From: Desulfosudis oleivorans Hxd3
Lineage (GTDB): Bacteria > Desulfobacterota > Desulfobacteria > Desulfobacterales > Desulfosudaceae
Length of the DNA stretch: 64,000 bases
Assembly (NCBI RefSeq): GCF_000018405.1
Contig: NC_009943.1
Location: 809,001-873,000 of the forward strand
Direction of reading: 5' to 3'
The notes beneath the pieces are model-generated. The model had not been told where the DNA came from, searched no databases, and was given only the letters and a program-made list of their open reading frames with translations. Made by a program: the position numbers and the translations under genes. Below are positions 42,807-52,365 of the stretch, one piece after another. The stretch's first letter is position 1. Each line of letters opens with the position of its first letter.

Positions 42807-43193
42807 ATGGCGAAACGAGTCCAGACCAAGAAAAAGGTAAGAAAGAATATTGCAAGCGGGGTGGTCCATATTCAGTCCACCTTTAACAATACCATCGTGA
42901 CCGTTACCGATGTGGCCGGTAACGTGATCTCCTGGTCGTCGGCCGGGGGCCGCGGATTCAAGGGGTCGCGCAAGAGCACGCCCTTTGCCGCCCAGATGGC
43001 GTCCGAGGACGCGGTGAAGAAGGCCATGGCCCAGGGCTTGCAGACGGTTGAAGTCTATGTCAAGGGACCGGGGCCGGGCCGGGAATCGGCGCTACGCGCC
43101 CTTCAGGCCGCCGGGCTTACCGTGACCATGATTCGGGACGTAACCCCCATTCCTCACAACGGCTGCCGGCCTCCCAAGCGGCGCCGGGTGTAA
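42807..43193 (+). CDS. rpsK: Ribosomal protein S11
   Basis: 128 aa; [23 protein letters not shown] and the C-terminal [12 protein letters not shown]. Confidence 0.98.
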   Translation: MAKRVQTKKKVRKNIASGVVHIQSTFNNTIVTVTDVAGNVISWSSAGGRGFKGSRKSTPFAAQMASEDAVKKAMAQGLQTVEVYVKGPGPGRESALRALQAAGLTVTMIRDVTPIPHNGCRPPKRRRV

Positions 43194-43254
43194 ATGGGGC
43201 AAAAAATATACAGATTGAAAAAAAGCGAACTGCTTTTTGCAAGGAGGAAGTGAT

Positions 43255-43881
43255 TTGGGACGATACAGAGAATCGGTGTGCAGGCTTTGCCGACGTGAAA
43301 ATCTGAAGCTGTTTCTGAAAGGGGACCGTTGCTTTTCCGACAAGTGCGCCTTTGATCGGCGGGGATATCCGCCGGGAGAGCACGGCCAGTTGCGTCCAAA
43401 ATTCTCCGGTTACGGCATACAGCTTCGTGAAAAACAGAAGGTAAAGCGCATGTACGGCCTGTCCGAAGGCCAGTTCCGCAGAGTATTCGCGGAAGCGGAC
43501 CGCCGGAAAGGCATCACCGGCAGCACCCTTCTGGTACTGCTGGAATCCCGGCTCGACAATGCGGTCTATCGTCTCGGTTTTGTAAATTCCCGTACCCAGG
43601 GCCGCCAGCTGATACGGCACAACCACTTTCTGGTCAACGGCAAGAATGTGGACATTCCATCCTATGTACTTTCGCCCGGGGACGTGATCGAGGTCAGAGA
43701 AAAAAGTCGCAACATGCAGGTGATTGATGAGTCCCTTGCGGCGGTGGAACGGCGGGGCGTTCCCCAGTGGCTCTCCCTGGAAAAGGAGAACAAACGCGGT
43801 GTTGTAAAGAATCTGCCTGTTCGTGAGGATATCACCATCCCCATTCAGGAACAGCTTATTGTTGAGCTTTACTCCAAGTAA
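43255..43881 (+). CDS. rpsD: Ribosomal protein S4 (zinc-type)
   Basis: 208 aa from the TTG at 43255, nine bases after AAGGAGGA; an in-frame TTG at 43237 precedes that site and is rejected. Zinc cysteines C-R-L-C near residue 9 and C-F-S-D-K-C follow, and the S4 RNA-binding domain ([24 protein letters not shown]) is complete. Confidence 0.97.
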   Translation: MGRYRESVCRLCRRENLKLFLKGDRCFSDKCAFDRRGYPPGEHGQLRPKFSGYGIQLREKQKVKRMYGLSEGQFRRVFAEADRRKGITGSTLLVLLESRLDNAVYRLGFVNSRTQGRQLIRHNHFLVNGKNVDIPSYVLSPGDVIEVREKSRNMQVIDESLAAVERRGVPQWLSLEKENKRGVVKNLPVREDITIPIQEQLIVELYSK

Positions 43882-43994
43882 GCCCCTTTTGTGTCCCCCG
43901 GCGCGTGCGGGTTTCCCGTTCGGCTTGAGGGCTCTGTGCGGGGCCGGCCCGGTAACGGCGACATGTCTCTTTACAACCAATTGTGGAGATCATC

Positions 43995-45014
43995 ATGGAA
44001 AATGAATTGATGTATATGAACTGGCAGGAAATGATTCAGCCGGACAAGATTCAGGTTGAGGCTGCCACCCCTTTTTATGGAAAGTTTATCTGCGAGCCGT
44101 TGGGCCGGGGATTTGGCATTACCATCGGCAACGCGTTGCGGCGCATCATCATCTCCTCGCTGCACGGCGCCGCGATTACGTCCGTGAAGATCGACAATGT
44201 GATGCATGAATACTCCACGGTTGAAGGTGTACTGGAGGATGTGTCCGAGATCATACTGAACCTCAAAGAGGTGCGGCTGAAGACCAGCACGGCGGCGGCC
44301 AAGACCATTCGTATCGACGCCGCGGGACCCGGGGTGGTGACCGCCGGTGACATCGCCAGCCCCGACGGGCGGGTGGAAATCCTGAACCCGGAGTCTCACA
44401 TCGCCACCCTTTCCGAAGGCGCCACCCTGAAGATGGAGATGACGGTAAAGGTGGGCCGGGGATACGCGCTGGCCGAGGCCAACAAGGATGAGGAGACGCC
44501 GGTCAACACCATTCCCATTGATGCCATGTTCTCCCCGATTCGCCGGGTCAATTACGTGGTGGGCAACTCCCGGGTCAAGCAGAAGACCGATTTTGACAAG
44601 CTGACCCTGGAAGTGTGGACCGACGGCAGCGTGCTGCCCGAGGACGCGGTGGCCTTTGCCGCCAAGATCATGAAAGAGCAGATGAATGTTTTCATCAATT
44701 TTGATGAAAGCGCCGAGCCCGAGCATGCCGGCCGGAAAGACGACAGCGGCGGCAAGGTGTTCAACGAAAACCTGTACCGCAGCGTCAACGAGCTCGAACT
44801 TTCCGTCCGCAGCTCCAACTGCCTGAAGAACGCCGAAATCGACAAGCTTTATCAACTGGTCCAGAAGACCGAGTCGGAGATGCTGAAGACCAAAAACTTC
44901 GGCAGAAAGTCATTGAACGAAATCAAGGAACTGCTGGCCGAGATGGGCCTTTCCCTTGGCATGGACCTGGAAGGGTTTGTGCCGCCGGCGGAAGACAATA
45001 AGGAAGGGGAGTAG
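43995..45014 (+). CDS. rpoA: DNA-directed RNA polymerase subunit alpha
   Basis: 339 aa from ATG 43995 (GGAG six bases upstream; the in-frame GTG at 43983 overlaps that site). N-terminal dimerisation domain with [20 protein letters not shown] and a C-terminal domain with the UP-element-binding region (R-S-S-N-C-L-K-N-A and [10 protein letters not shown]). Alpha-operon order. Confidence 0.98.
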   Translation: MENELMYMNWQEMIQPDKIQVEAATPFYGKFICEPLGRGFGITIGNALRRIIISSLHGAAITSVKIDNVMHEYSTVEGVLEDVSEIILNLKEVRLKTSTAAAKTIRIDAAGPGVVTAGDIASPDGRVEILNPESHIATLSEGATLKMEMTVKVGRGYALAEANKDEETPVNTIPIDAMFSPIRRVNYVVGNSRVKQKTDFDKLTLEVWTDGSVLPEDAVAFAAKIMKEQMNVFINFDESAEPEHAGRKDDSGGKVFNENLYRSVNELELSVRSSNCLKNAEIDKLYQLVQKTESEMLKTKNFGRKSLNEIKELLAEMGLSLGMDLEGFVPPAEDNKEGE

Positions 45015-45022
45015 ATCGACCG

Positions 45023-45649
45023 ATGAGACATCGTAAGAGTGGTGTAAAACTTGGCAGAACCGGCAGTCACAGGAACGCGATGTTCCGCAACATGGTGACC
45101 TCTCTGCTGAAGCACGAAAAAATACAGACCACGGATGCCAAGGCCAAGGAGTTGCGGCGGTGGGCGGACCATGTGATCACCCTTGCCAAGCGCGGTGACC
45201 TGCACGCCCGGCGCCAGGTCATGGCCATTGTTCGGGAAAAAAACGTGGTGCACAAGCTGTTTGCCGAGGCGGCTGAGCGGTTTGGTTCACGGGAAGGCGG
45301 GTATACCCGGCTGACCAAGATCGGCGCCCGCCCCGGCGACGCGGCCCCGGTCACATTGATTGAACTGGTGTCGCTGACCGAGACGACGGAGAAAAAGAAG
45401 AAGAAACCGGCCAAAACGGCGGCAAAACCGGCCCCGACCCCGTCAGCGCCCGCTGTTGAGAAAGAGGCGGCAGCGGATACGCCCGCCCCTGCGGCTGAGG
45501 AATCGGCGCCGGCGAAGGCTGCCGAACCGGAAGCCGAGGCGGCTGCTCCTGAAGCAGAGGCCGCACCGGAGGAACCTGAAGTGCCGGCGGCGGATACGCC
45601 CGTTGAAGACGATGGGGCTTCAGAAGAGGCTCCGCCGAAAACCGAGTAG
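45023..45649 (+). CDS. rplQ: Ribosomal protein L17 with long acidic Ala/Pro/Glu tail
   Basis: 208 aa. Residues 1-118 are ordinary L17 ([29 protein letters not shown]). About 90 more residues follow: a lysine cluster (E-K-K-K-K-K-P-A-K) then a low-complexity Ala/Pro/Glu tail ending E-A-P-P-K-T-E. Typical bacterial L17 stops near 120. The tail is probably disordered and extends from the ribosome near the tunnel exit. Confidence 0.95.
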   Translation: MRHRKSGVKLGRTGSHRNAMFRNMVTSLLKHEKIQTTDAKAKELRRWADHVITLAKRGDLHARRQVMAIVREKNVVHKLFAEAAERFGSREGGYTRLTKIGARPGDAAPVTLIELVSLTETTEKKKKKPAKTAAKPAPTPSAPAVEKEAAADTPAPAAEESAPAKAAEPEAEAAAPEAEAAPEEPEVPAADTPVEDDGASEEAPPKTE

Positions 45650-45675
45650 AGATTAGCAGAATAACGGATTGATAA

Positions 45676-45715
45676 GAGGGCTTGCGCGGAAATTAAGCGC
45701 GGCCCTCTTTGTTTT
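45676..45715 (+). terminator. Rho-independent terminator after rplQ
   Basis: GAGGGC...GCGC, loop, GCGC...GCCCTC, followed by TTTGTTTT. It lies between the end of the r-protein operon and the stop of the convergent GGDEF gene and could serve both. Confidence 0.85.
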
Positions 45716-46736
45716 GGCGGGCCGCCTTTTTCTCGTAGAGCCGTTCATCAGCCTTTTTCAGGAGCGCGGCCGGGTCATCTTTCGGAGGATCGGGATCCAT
45801 GGTGGAGGCCACGCCAAAGGTGATGACAACGGGAATCGGGGTCTCGCCGCACACCAGCGGGGATGCGGCCAGGTGCTCCTGAATGCGGTGCATCAGGGCC
45901 GTGGCATGGTCGGCGTCTGTTTCCGGCAGAATGATCACAAACTCATCTCCGGCAAACCGGGCCACGATGTCGGTGCCCCGGCATTGATGCACCAACTGGT
46001 CGGCCAGGTGCTTGAGCAGGGCGTCCCCGGTTTCATGGCCGTGGGTGTCGTTGACCTTCTTGAAGTAGTCCAGGTCCAGAAAGACAACGGACAGGGGCAG
46101 GTTGTAACGGCCGGCCCGGGCCGTCTCCCGGGCCAGGGCCGTCTCCATCACCCGGCGGTTGAGCAGGCCGGTGAGGGGGTCATGGTAGGCCAGAAACTTG
46201 AGCTTTTCATGGGCCGCCACGTTGGAGAGGCAGAGTGACACCTTCGTGGCCAGCTGTTCCAGCAGGGAGGTGTCCATGCCCGGCTCAAACCGGTCCTGGG
46301 CCGCGTCCCCCTGGTTGAGGCTGCCCACGATCTCACCGTCCATCATGATAGGGGCAATGGCCATGGACTTGACCAGGTAGTGCCGGTCCGCGGGCAGCAG
46401 CTTGAAAAAGGGCTTCAGCCCGTCATTGGCCAGGATTGGTTCGGTCTGCTGGCCGATCAACGCAAAAAAGGCGCTTCTGTCGATGATGTTGATGCTGGCC
46501 TTGAGCTCGGGGTCCATGTCGTCGATCGACTCAATCAGGTGATGGGCCTCGCTGTTTTCAATGATGGAAAGCCAGACGTAGGGAAGGTTGAACTGGCCCT
46601 TGATCTCGGCCAGCAGGGCGTCGAAAAGGTCCTTGAACCGCAGAATGGAAAGGATCTTTTTTTCCACCTCGTAGAATTTTTTCGCGGTCTCCTCATTTTC
46701 CCTCAACCGCTGATAGAGGGATATCTCGTCATTCAT
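45693..46736 (-). CDS. GGDEF-domain protein, probable diguanylate cyclase
   Basis: 347 aa. Residues about 10-170 look like a GAF-type sensor (D-U-F-484-like architecture), ending in a helix; residues about 175-335 are a GGDEF domain (D-P-L-T-G-L-L-N-R-R, V-V-F-L-D-L-D-Y-F-K-K-V-N-D). The signature is R-F-A-G-D-E-F, i.e. AGDEF at 262-266, a variant that is active in several known cyclases. It would make c-di-GMP from two GTP. ATG 46736 starts M-N-D-E and has GGGGAG upstream; an open extension to 46913 looks non-coding. No transmembrane segment, so a cytoplasmic sensor. Confidence 0.88.
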   Translation of the reverse strand: MNDEISLYQRLRENEETAKKFYEVEKKILSILRFKDLFDALLAEIKGQFNLPYVWLSIIENSEAHHLIESIDDMDPELKASINIIDRSAFFALIGQQTEPILANDGLKPFFKLLPADRHYLVKSMAIAPIMMDGEIVGSLNQGDAAQDRFEPGMDTSLLEQLATKVSLCLSNVAAHEKLKFLAYHDPLTGLLNRRVMETALARETARAGRYNLPLSVVFLDLDYFKKVNDTHGHETGDALLKHLADQLVHQCRGTDIVARFAGDEFVIILPETDADHATALMHRIQEHLAASPLVCGETPIPVVITFGVASTMDPDPPKDDPAALLKKADERLYEKKAARQNKEGRA

Positions 46737-46919
46737 GGCCCCGCTCCCCGTCCGTTTTATCCGATATCGCCGTTCGGCCGCAAACTGCCTGATTATGGGG
46801 AAAAACCTGCGGAGTGTCAAGATTAAAGCCGGTCGGGCCGGCGTCACGCCAGGTATGAATCCGAACAAATCCGGTTTGAAGCTTAAGGCGTGGTTGTTTT
46901 GGCCGCACCGCAAAGACCA

Positions 46920-48158
46920 TCAGGCGACAAACGTTAAAGCCTCAATACGATCCAGCCGGAACGTCTGTTGTTTTTGCCGGGATTCGGAGAGTGCTTCCAC
47001 ACAGGTCACACTATCCTTGTAAAAAATGGAAACAGGGCGGATGAGGCAGCTTACCAGGCGTTGATCGTTTGCGCGGTAGTCAATTTTCAGAATCGCCCCG
47101 GTTTCGCATGCCTCTTTTACTGCCTGCTCTTTTTTTAATTCCCAGTCTATTCGATCCTGAATTCGAAGGTCGGCTTTTACCAGGGCCTCTTGCGCGTCGC
47201 CCCGTGCCTGCTGTCCCTGGTTAGCTGAATTGTCATACAACATGGCCATGGTTTCAATCGCCGCATGGCTTTTTTCATCCCAGTAGATCAGGCCGGCATC
47301 CACCAGCCTCCTCTGCTTGCCCACCCAGTCCCCATTGCCCGCTTTTGATTCACGAAGCATCAACTCGTAAAAGCAGGTACGGAAGAAAGGCTCATCATCC
47401 AGGCGTGTTGGCTCCAGGTCCAGTATATGCACCAGCCTGTGGATTTCCGTTTCGCACCACTGGCCGGCCAGTAACTCCTCAGTGGATTGGACCTCCTCGG
47501 TCTCTTCACCGCCGTAGGGCAGGTTCAGGCTGTGGTGAATCTCATGCAGCAGGGTCCGAAGCATGGAGTGCCATATCAGGCCGTGGATGGAAAAGCCCGA
47601 ATCAATCACAAGGGCCATCTGGGCCGCGTTTTCAAAATGGCGCAGCAGGTTGAAAATAACGGTGCCGCTTTTACGAATATAAACGCCCATCACCGGCAAT
47701 TCTCCCCGGCGCGGATAACCTTTGGCGCTAAAGGAGACGGTGCGAATTCGATGGCCTTGATATTGTTGCAGTATCTGGCCCATTACATGCAGAAAACGGC
47801 TGGAAACAAGTTCGGATTGCAGCATCTGCACGGGGGCGCTCGCTGAGCGCCGCTCCGCCTGGTGTTCCGTGGCCCCTTGTCGAGTCCGTGGCGGTATATG
47901 TGCGGCGTTCTCCTCCTCACCCCACAGGCTTCTCCGCCCGCAACAGATGTCGTCGACATACTGTTCGAAGGGCCTTAAGGGTTTTTGTCCATCCCTGCTT
48001 GATGGAACAACGTCTTCTTCATCTTCAAACGGATCATCAGGCCGATCCTCCTCTCTTATGATCCGGCGGCGTTCGTTTGCTTCTTCAGCCATTTCTTCGG
48101 CCATACCCAGAAAAAGACCCAGATTTTCCGGGCCGAAATCAAAACCATCAAAGCTCAT
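46920..48158 (-). CDS. Putative HEIHH zincin fused to a WYL-like domain (defence module gene C)
   Basis: 412 aa, not recognised as a named family. The N-terminal ~90 residues are acidic and probably disordered. In the middle, L-L-H-E-I-H-H-S-L-N-L contains HExxH (H205, E206, H209), a zinc-metallopeptidase motif, followed by an acidic stretch (E-E-T-E-E-V) that may hold the third ligand. The last ~60 residues (I-L-K-I-D-Y-R, then Q-T-F-R-L-D-R-I-E-A-L) resemble a WYL domain, a ligand-sensing fold common in defence loci. ATG 48158 has AGGAGG. It lies 30 bp after the 286-aa gene and likely shares a transcript with it and the NERD-helicase gene. Peptidase activity is inferred, not shown. Confidence 0.6.
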   Translation of the reverse strand: MSFDGFDFGPENLGLFLGMAEEMAEEANERRRIIREEDRPDDPFEDEEDVVPSSRDGQKPLRPFEQYVDDICCGRRSLWGEEENAAHIPPRTRQGATEHQAERRSASAPVQMLQSELVSSRFLHVMGQILQQYQGHRIRTVSFSAKGYPRRGELPVMGVYIRKSGTVIFNLLRHFENAAQMALVIDSGFSIHGLIWHSMLRTLLHEIHHSLNLPYGGEETEEVQSTEELLAGQWCETEIHRLVHILDLEPTRLDDEPFFRTCFYELMLRESKAGNGDWVGKQRRLVDAGLIYWDEKSHAAIETMAMLYDNSANQGQQARGDAQEALVKADLRIQDRIDWELKKEQAVKEACETGAILKIDYRANDQRLVSCLIRPVSIFYKDSVTCVEALSESRQKQQTFRLDRIEALTFVA

Positions 48159-48188
48159 TTTTGCCTCCTTTGGCCAGAACCGTTCTTT

Positions 48189-49049
48189 CTATTCCCATCC
48201 CTTTTTGGCGAGCTGCCGTTCAAATTCATTCAACACGGCCAGGTCCCGCATCATGGCTTTGTGTTCCGCGTCGCGCTTTTCCTGCCGGCGCTGCAGATTA
48301 AGGACATCCTGCCAGAACGCCTCCATTTCAGCAGGATCGGCGTGAAAGGAGGGCGCAATCGGGGGCCAGTCTTTGTTTCCCAGGTTCCCGGAAGTCCATT
48401 GGAAATACTCTCTTAAAAAAAAGAGGCCCATTTGCGGCAGAGACGCACCGATCTTGTGCATGATTTCTCTTTGTGCGGCGGCCCAGGGCACACCCGCTGC
48501 TTCCCATTCGGCCAGCTGGCGCTCCACAAGCGGGCCGAGAAACCGGTCCTTTTTCAGTGGCGGCGGCTCCACGTTGTAGTAACGACCGATAAAACTGAGC
48601 AGCTTGCCAGTGACCGGGTCGTTGGGCATGATGGACTGGAATCGGTTCAGGTCCGCCCTTATCCGGTTTTCGCTTTTTTCGCACATGACGGCAAAAAGCC
48701 GGAATATCGCTGTCAGATAGCCCAGCCAGAAACTGGCACGAAGGCTGAAGCAGTCTTGCTCGGGGTCCTGTACGCGAAGGCAGCTCTTCTCAAAAAGCGC
48801 ACGCAAAAAAAGCACCGCTTCTCCGGTTGTTTCGTCGAAGGATATACAGGTGTGATAAACCGGCGAGTCGGTAAACTCAAAGGACCGGATCGGGGGGGCC
48901 GGACAGATGTGCGCGGCCAGGTCCACGATGTTGACATACTTGTCCTCCACCAGAGAGGCGTTGACAATGGCAATTCGCCAGGATGCAGCCCCTGGTCCCG
49001 GCTGGATCGTGAGCACGCGATCCGCACGAGATTTGCGGTTCTCATTCAT
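48189..49049 (-). CDS. Unrecognised 286-aa protein (defence module gene B)
   Basis: I do not recognise this family. It is mostly soluble with a mixed alpha/beta N-terminal half (residues 1-110, hydrophobic strands V-L-T-I, I-A-I-V-N-A-S-L) and a helical, charged C-terminal half ending in a coiled-coil-like segment (R-R-Q-E-K-R-D-A-E-H-K-A). Two tryptophan-rich patches (P-W-A-A-A, Q-W-T-S-G-N) lie near residues 195 and 230. No catalytic motif, no signal peptide. ATG 49049 has GGAAGG upstream, 52 bp after the NERD-helicase stop; the next gene starts 30 bp later, so it is the middle gene of a three-gene operon. Confidence 0.55.
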   Translation of the reverse strand: MNENRKSRADRVLTIQPGPGAASWRIAIVNASLVEDKYVNIVDLAAHICPAPPIRSFEFTDSPVYHTCISFDETTGEAVLFLRALFEKSCLRVQDPEQDCFSLRASFWLGYLTAIFRLFAVMCEKSENRIRADLNRFQSIMPNDPVTGKLLSFIGRYYNVEPPPLKKDRFLGPLVERQLAEWEAAGVPWAAAQREIMHKIGASLPQMGLFFLREYFQWTSGNLGNKDWPPIAPSFHADPAEMEAFWQDVLNLQRRQEKRDAEHKAMMRDLAVLNEFERQLAKKGWE

Positions 49050-49101
49050 CGGTTATACCTTCCGTGTGGGATGTTGCACCGGCTTGCCGATGCCCCTACC
49101 G

Positions 49102-50997
49102 TTACTGTTCCAGGAAGTCCGGCCAGGAGGCACCGTATTCACGCAGCTCCGGCGCGCACGACACCACCGTCAAAAAACTGCCGCGCACATGCCGCTTCAG
49201 GCGGGTCAACCCCGTGTAGACCAGGGCCAGTGCCCGGTGGTTGTCCGCGGTGTTGATCAGCACCACCATGGCCCGCGATTCCCACCCCTTGAAGCTGTGC
49301 AGGGTGGTGGCCTTGACGCGCGCGTCGCCCATGAAAAACCCCATCTTTTTTCTCCGGCACGCCTGGCTGTCGTCGTCAAACGTATCCACGCACGCTATAT
49401 TGTATTGGCCCTTCAGGTGCGCGACCACCGCCATACCCGATTTCTGGCTGGGGGCCAGAAAAGTGATATCCGTCATGGCCAGCAGCTCCGGATCCGCGGC
49501 CGGGGCCATGGCCAGAATTTCCCGCAGGCACGCCGCTTCGGCCCGGGCGCTGTCTGTTTGAACCCATTTCAGGTTGCAGGGGTAGATGTCCAGTTCGCCC
49601 TGGGCTTTTTCAGGCAGGTCGATCAGGTCGGGGTCCAGAAACCGGCTGGCAAATTCCCGGGCGTATTGCACGGCCTTGGGCGGCAGACGGTAACTGGTTG
49701 CAAGCCGCACCCAGTCGCCTCTGAAACCGGCGCCGTGCATGGCCTCCTCGGTCCATACACGGGCCGTTCCGTATATGTCCTGGGTGGCGTCCGCCACCAG
49801 CAGCTTTTCACCGCCCTGGCGACACACCTTTCTTAACAGGTTCCACCATTTCAGTTGAAAGTCCTGGGCCTCATCCAGTAAAACCGCGTCGTAGATCGTG
49901 TCCGGATGGCCCAGGTTTCGGCTGATGATCCGGTCCACAAGGTCGGGGATACGATGATCCATGATTTCTTTCAACCCGTTGTTCTTTTTGTCCGGCTCTC
50001 TCCGTTCTGCCGAACGGATCTCGGCAAAAAGGTTGTCGTACTCCTTTTTGAAGCCGGCCTGTATACACACCCGCTTGCACCAGGCGTGAAAATTCAGCCA
50101 CGTGATGCTCCCCCGGCCCTCGCCGTTTCGGTGACAGCGGGCCGCCAGGTCCCGAAGGTAGTGCGGCAGGGTGATGGTGTAGTTGACCACCAGCACGTCC
50201 TTGCCCTCGTTGGCCAGTTCCACTGCCCGGGCCGCCAGCACCAGGGACTTGCCCGACCCAGCCGGGCCCTTGATGCGGCGGTATCCGGTATCGGTCCGCG
50301 ACGTGACAAGGTTGTTCTGGTTTTTGTCCATATCCAGCGGCTCCCGTTGCGCAAGGGCAAAGTCGGGTTCAACCAGCCAGCTCCTTAAGTCCCTGGCCAG
50401 GGTTTCATTCATGATTTTTGAGAGACCCCGGTTGTGCTCGGGAAAAACCTGGTCAATCCGGCCGCCGTCAATGGCCTCCATGCCCGTCACCGGATGGCGG
50501 CCGGGGTATTGCACGATCTCGCGGTGGCGGCGCAGCCACGGTTCGAAAAACTCCCGCACCCGCCGATCGCCGGTGGAAGGAAAGATCAGGCCGGCGGTCA
50601 TCACGGCCCGTCCGGCCCGCTGGTCCAGGCGGGGACAGTAGAGGTCAAAGATTTCCTGCTTGTAGTGAAGAATTTTTTCAACCGGGTTTGCCTGTTCAAT
50701 GGCGCGCCACTCTCCATGGTCGTTTACCATCAGCACGGGCGTGCCGTCCTCCCGTTTTTGGACCTGGTAGGCCGCGTCATTCAGGCTCCAGTCTTTTACC
50801 TCGAACACGGCGACCCCGATCCGGGGATGCAGCAGCACAAAGTCGGGCCGCAATCCGTTTAAGTGGGGTTGAACGTAGATTTCCCATTCGGGCGCAAGCC
50901 GGGCGTTAAAAAAATCAAACACCCGCCGTTCGCCCGAAGTCAGTGGGTGAGGCAGGCTGTCGAGTTCGTTGACCGGCGGTGAAACACGTCGCGGCAT
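49102..50997 (-). CDS. NERD-nuclease/UvrD-like SF1 helicase (defence module gene A)
   Basis: 631 aa. Residues about 20-150 form a NERD nuclease domain with the PD-(D/E)xK pattern D52 ... E66-V-K68. The rest is a superfamily 1 helicase: Walker A G-P-A-G-S-G-K (244-250), Walker B D-E-A-Q-D (375-379), motif IV Y-R-L-P, motif V H-S-F-K-G-W-E and motif VI Y-T-G-L-T-R-L. This is the architecture of Nhi-type NERD-helicase phage defence proteins, though Nhi works alone. Start ATG 50997 has GGAGG. It is the first gene of a minus-strand set directly downstream of the CRISPR array. Confidence 0.85.
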   Translation of the reverse strand: MPRRVSPPVNELDSLPHPLTSGERRVFDFFNARLAPEWEIYVQPHLNGLRPDFVLLHPRIGVAVFEVKDWSLNDAAYQVQKREDGTPVLMVNDHGEWRAIEQANPVEKILHYKQEIFDLYCPRLDQRAGRAVMTAGLIFPSTGDRRVREFFEPWLRRHREIVQYPGRHPVTGMEAIDGGRIDQVFPEHNRGLSKIMNETLARDLRSWLVEPDFALAQREPLDMDKNQNNLVTSRTDTGYRRIKGPAGSGKSLVLAARAVELANEGKDVLVVNYTITLPHYLRDLAARCHRNGEGRGSITWLNFHAWCKRVCIQAGFKKEYDNLFAEIRSAERREPDKKNNGLKEIMDHRIPDLVDRIISRNLGHPDTIYDAVLLDEAQDFQLKWWNLLRKVCRQGGEKLLVADATQDIYGTARVWTEEAMHGAGFRGDWVRLATSYRLPPKAVQYAREFASRFLDPDLIDLPEKAQGELDIYPCNLKWVQTDSARAEAACLREILAMAPAADPELLAMTDITFLAPSQKSGMAVVAHLKGQYNIACVDTFDDDSQACRRKKMGFFMGDARVKATTLHSFKGWESRAMVVLINTADNHRALALVYTGLTRLKRHVRGSFLTVVSCAPELREYGASWPDFLEQ

Positions 50998-51004
50998 AAA
51001 ACCT

Positions 51005-51045
51005 CCTGCTTTTTCAGGTTATAAATTGTGCGCCTCCTTTTGACA
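51005..51045 (-). promoter_or_regulatory. Candidate promoter of the NERD-helicase operon
   Basis: On the minus strand, TATAAC (from 'ttataa' near 51018-51024) lies about 17 bp after a poor -35 match (GTGTCA). AGGAGG and GGAGGC ribosome-binding-like sites surround it. Weak. Confidence 0.3.
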
Positions 51046-51152
51046 CCATCTTAGGAGGCAAAGCCAATGGCCGCAACAACGGCAACGTTGCCAGGAAGAG
51101 GCAGGGGCGTTTTGGGGGGAGGTAGGGCCGGGAATATTTTCTCCCTGCTCAG

Positions 51153-52365
51153 GCCGCAATCCATTCTAAAAATGGGTCTTTTCTTTCCGCCACGCCGGGA
51201 GCGCCGCACCCCAGTGCGGCACCCCCGGGTCCCAATCCCCTCTAACAGCGGGTCTCTTCCTTCGATTTACGGTATCGCCAACAGCTACGGTGAAGGGTCA
51301 AGGTCGCAATCCCCTCTAACAGCGGGTCTCTTCCTTCGTTTTGGCGGAACATTCACAACCGTCCTGGCCGGGTCGCAATCCCCTCTAACAGCGGGTCTCT
51401 TCCTTCCATGACTACAACATCAAGTAATTATGCTGAGATTCCCAAGTCGCAATCCCCTCTAACAGCGGGTCTCTTCCTTCGCGACACTAACAACGCGGAA
51501 ATGAAGGCTGCAAAGGCCAAGTCGCAATCCCCTCTAACAGCGGGTCTCTTCCTTCCAGTTAGAAGAAAAGATGGCCAAGGCAGCTGAGGCTGAGGTCGCA
51601 ATCCCCTCTAACAGCGGGTCTCTTCCTTCTTTTTATTAATCAATAAAAATGGAGGTTTGAGACATGACGTCGCAATCCCCTCTAACAGCGGGTCTCTTCC
51701 TTCACGGTCAGCCGATTCAGATTCAGAAGACCTCGTTCACCAGTCGCAATCCCCTCTAACAGCGGGTCTCTTCCTTCGATTTCCCATTCATGAGGGACAG
51801 AACGTCATCATACGTTCGTCGCAATCCCCTCTAACAGCGGGTCTCTTCCTTCTGGTTATCGATGGTGTTGAATATAAATTGGTAAGAAAAGTCGCAATCC
51901 CCTCTAACAGCGGGTCTCTTCCTTCGGACTTTCCACGAAGTACTGAACACAAAAGATTTGTCGCAATCCCCTCTAACAGCGGGTCTCTTCCTTCCTTACC
52001 AGGATTTATTTCAAGAGGCCTGTGTTGCATACGTCGCAATCCCCTCTAACAGCGGGTCTCTTCCTTCTGGGAAAATATTAAGAAAAGATCAGACTACGAA
52101 CTATTTTTTGTCGCAATCCCCTCTAACAGCGGGTCTCTTCCTTCATTGCCGATTACCTGTCATATAACCTTACTGCGATTCAGTCGCAATCCCCTCTAAC
52201 AGCGGGTCTCTTCCTTCAGAGCTTTGAGGTAGGCGATAAGGTCTGCTGGTGTGGGTCGCAATCCCCTCTAACAGCGGGTCTCTTCCTTCTTTATATCCTT
52301 CCTTCCCTAAATACTCTCTAATGTATTTTAGTCGCAATCCCCTCTAACAGCGGGTCTCTTCCTTC
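51153..52365 (-). CRISPR. CRISPR array, type III-A locus (17 repeats including one decayed, 16 spacers)
   Basis: Sixteen copies of a 35-nt repeat lie between 51229 and 52365; on the plus strand each begins GTCGCAATCCCC and ends GGTCTCTTCCTTC. Only the 51229 copy has one change. A decayed copy at 51153-51187 (27 of 35 identical) lies 41 nt further out. Spacers are 34-42 nt. Read on the minus strand the repeat ends GGGGATTGCGAC, like the usual ...ATTGAAAC ends, so the crRNA 5' tag would be AUUGCGAC. Decay at the low-coordinate end and cas genes on the other side both put the leader at 52366-52663. The array is transcribed on the minus strand, like the cas genes. Confidence 0.97.

Noticed and set aside
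51067-52167. Plus-strand open frames across the CRISPR array giving repeated P-S-N-S-G-S-L-P peptides
   Set aside because: They are translations of the repeats and spacers; an SD-like TAGGAGG before 51067 is not enough to support a gene.
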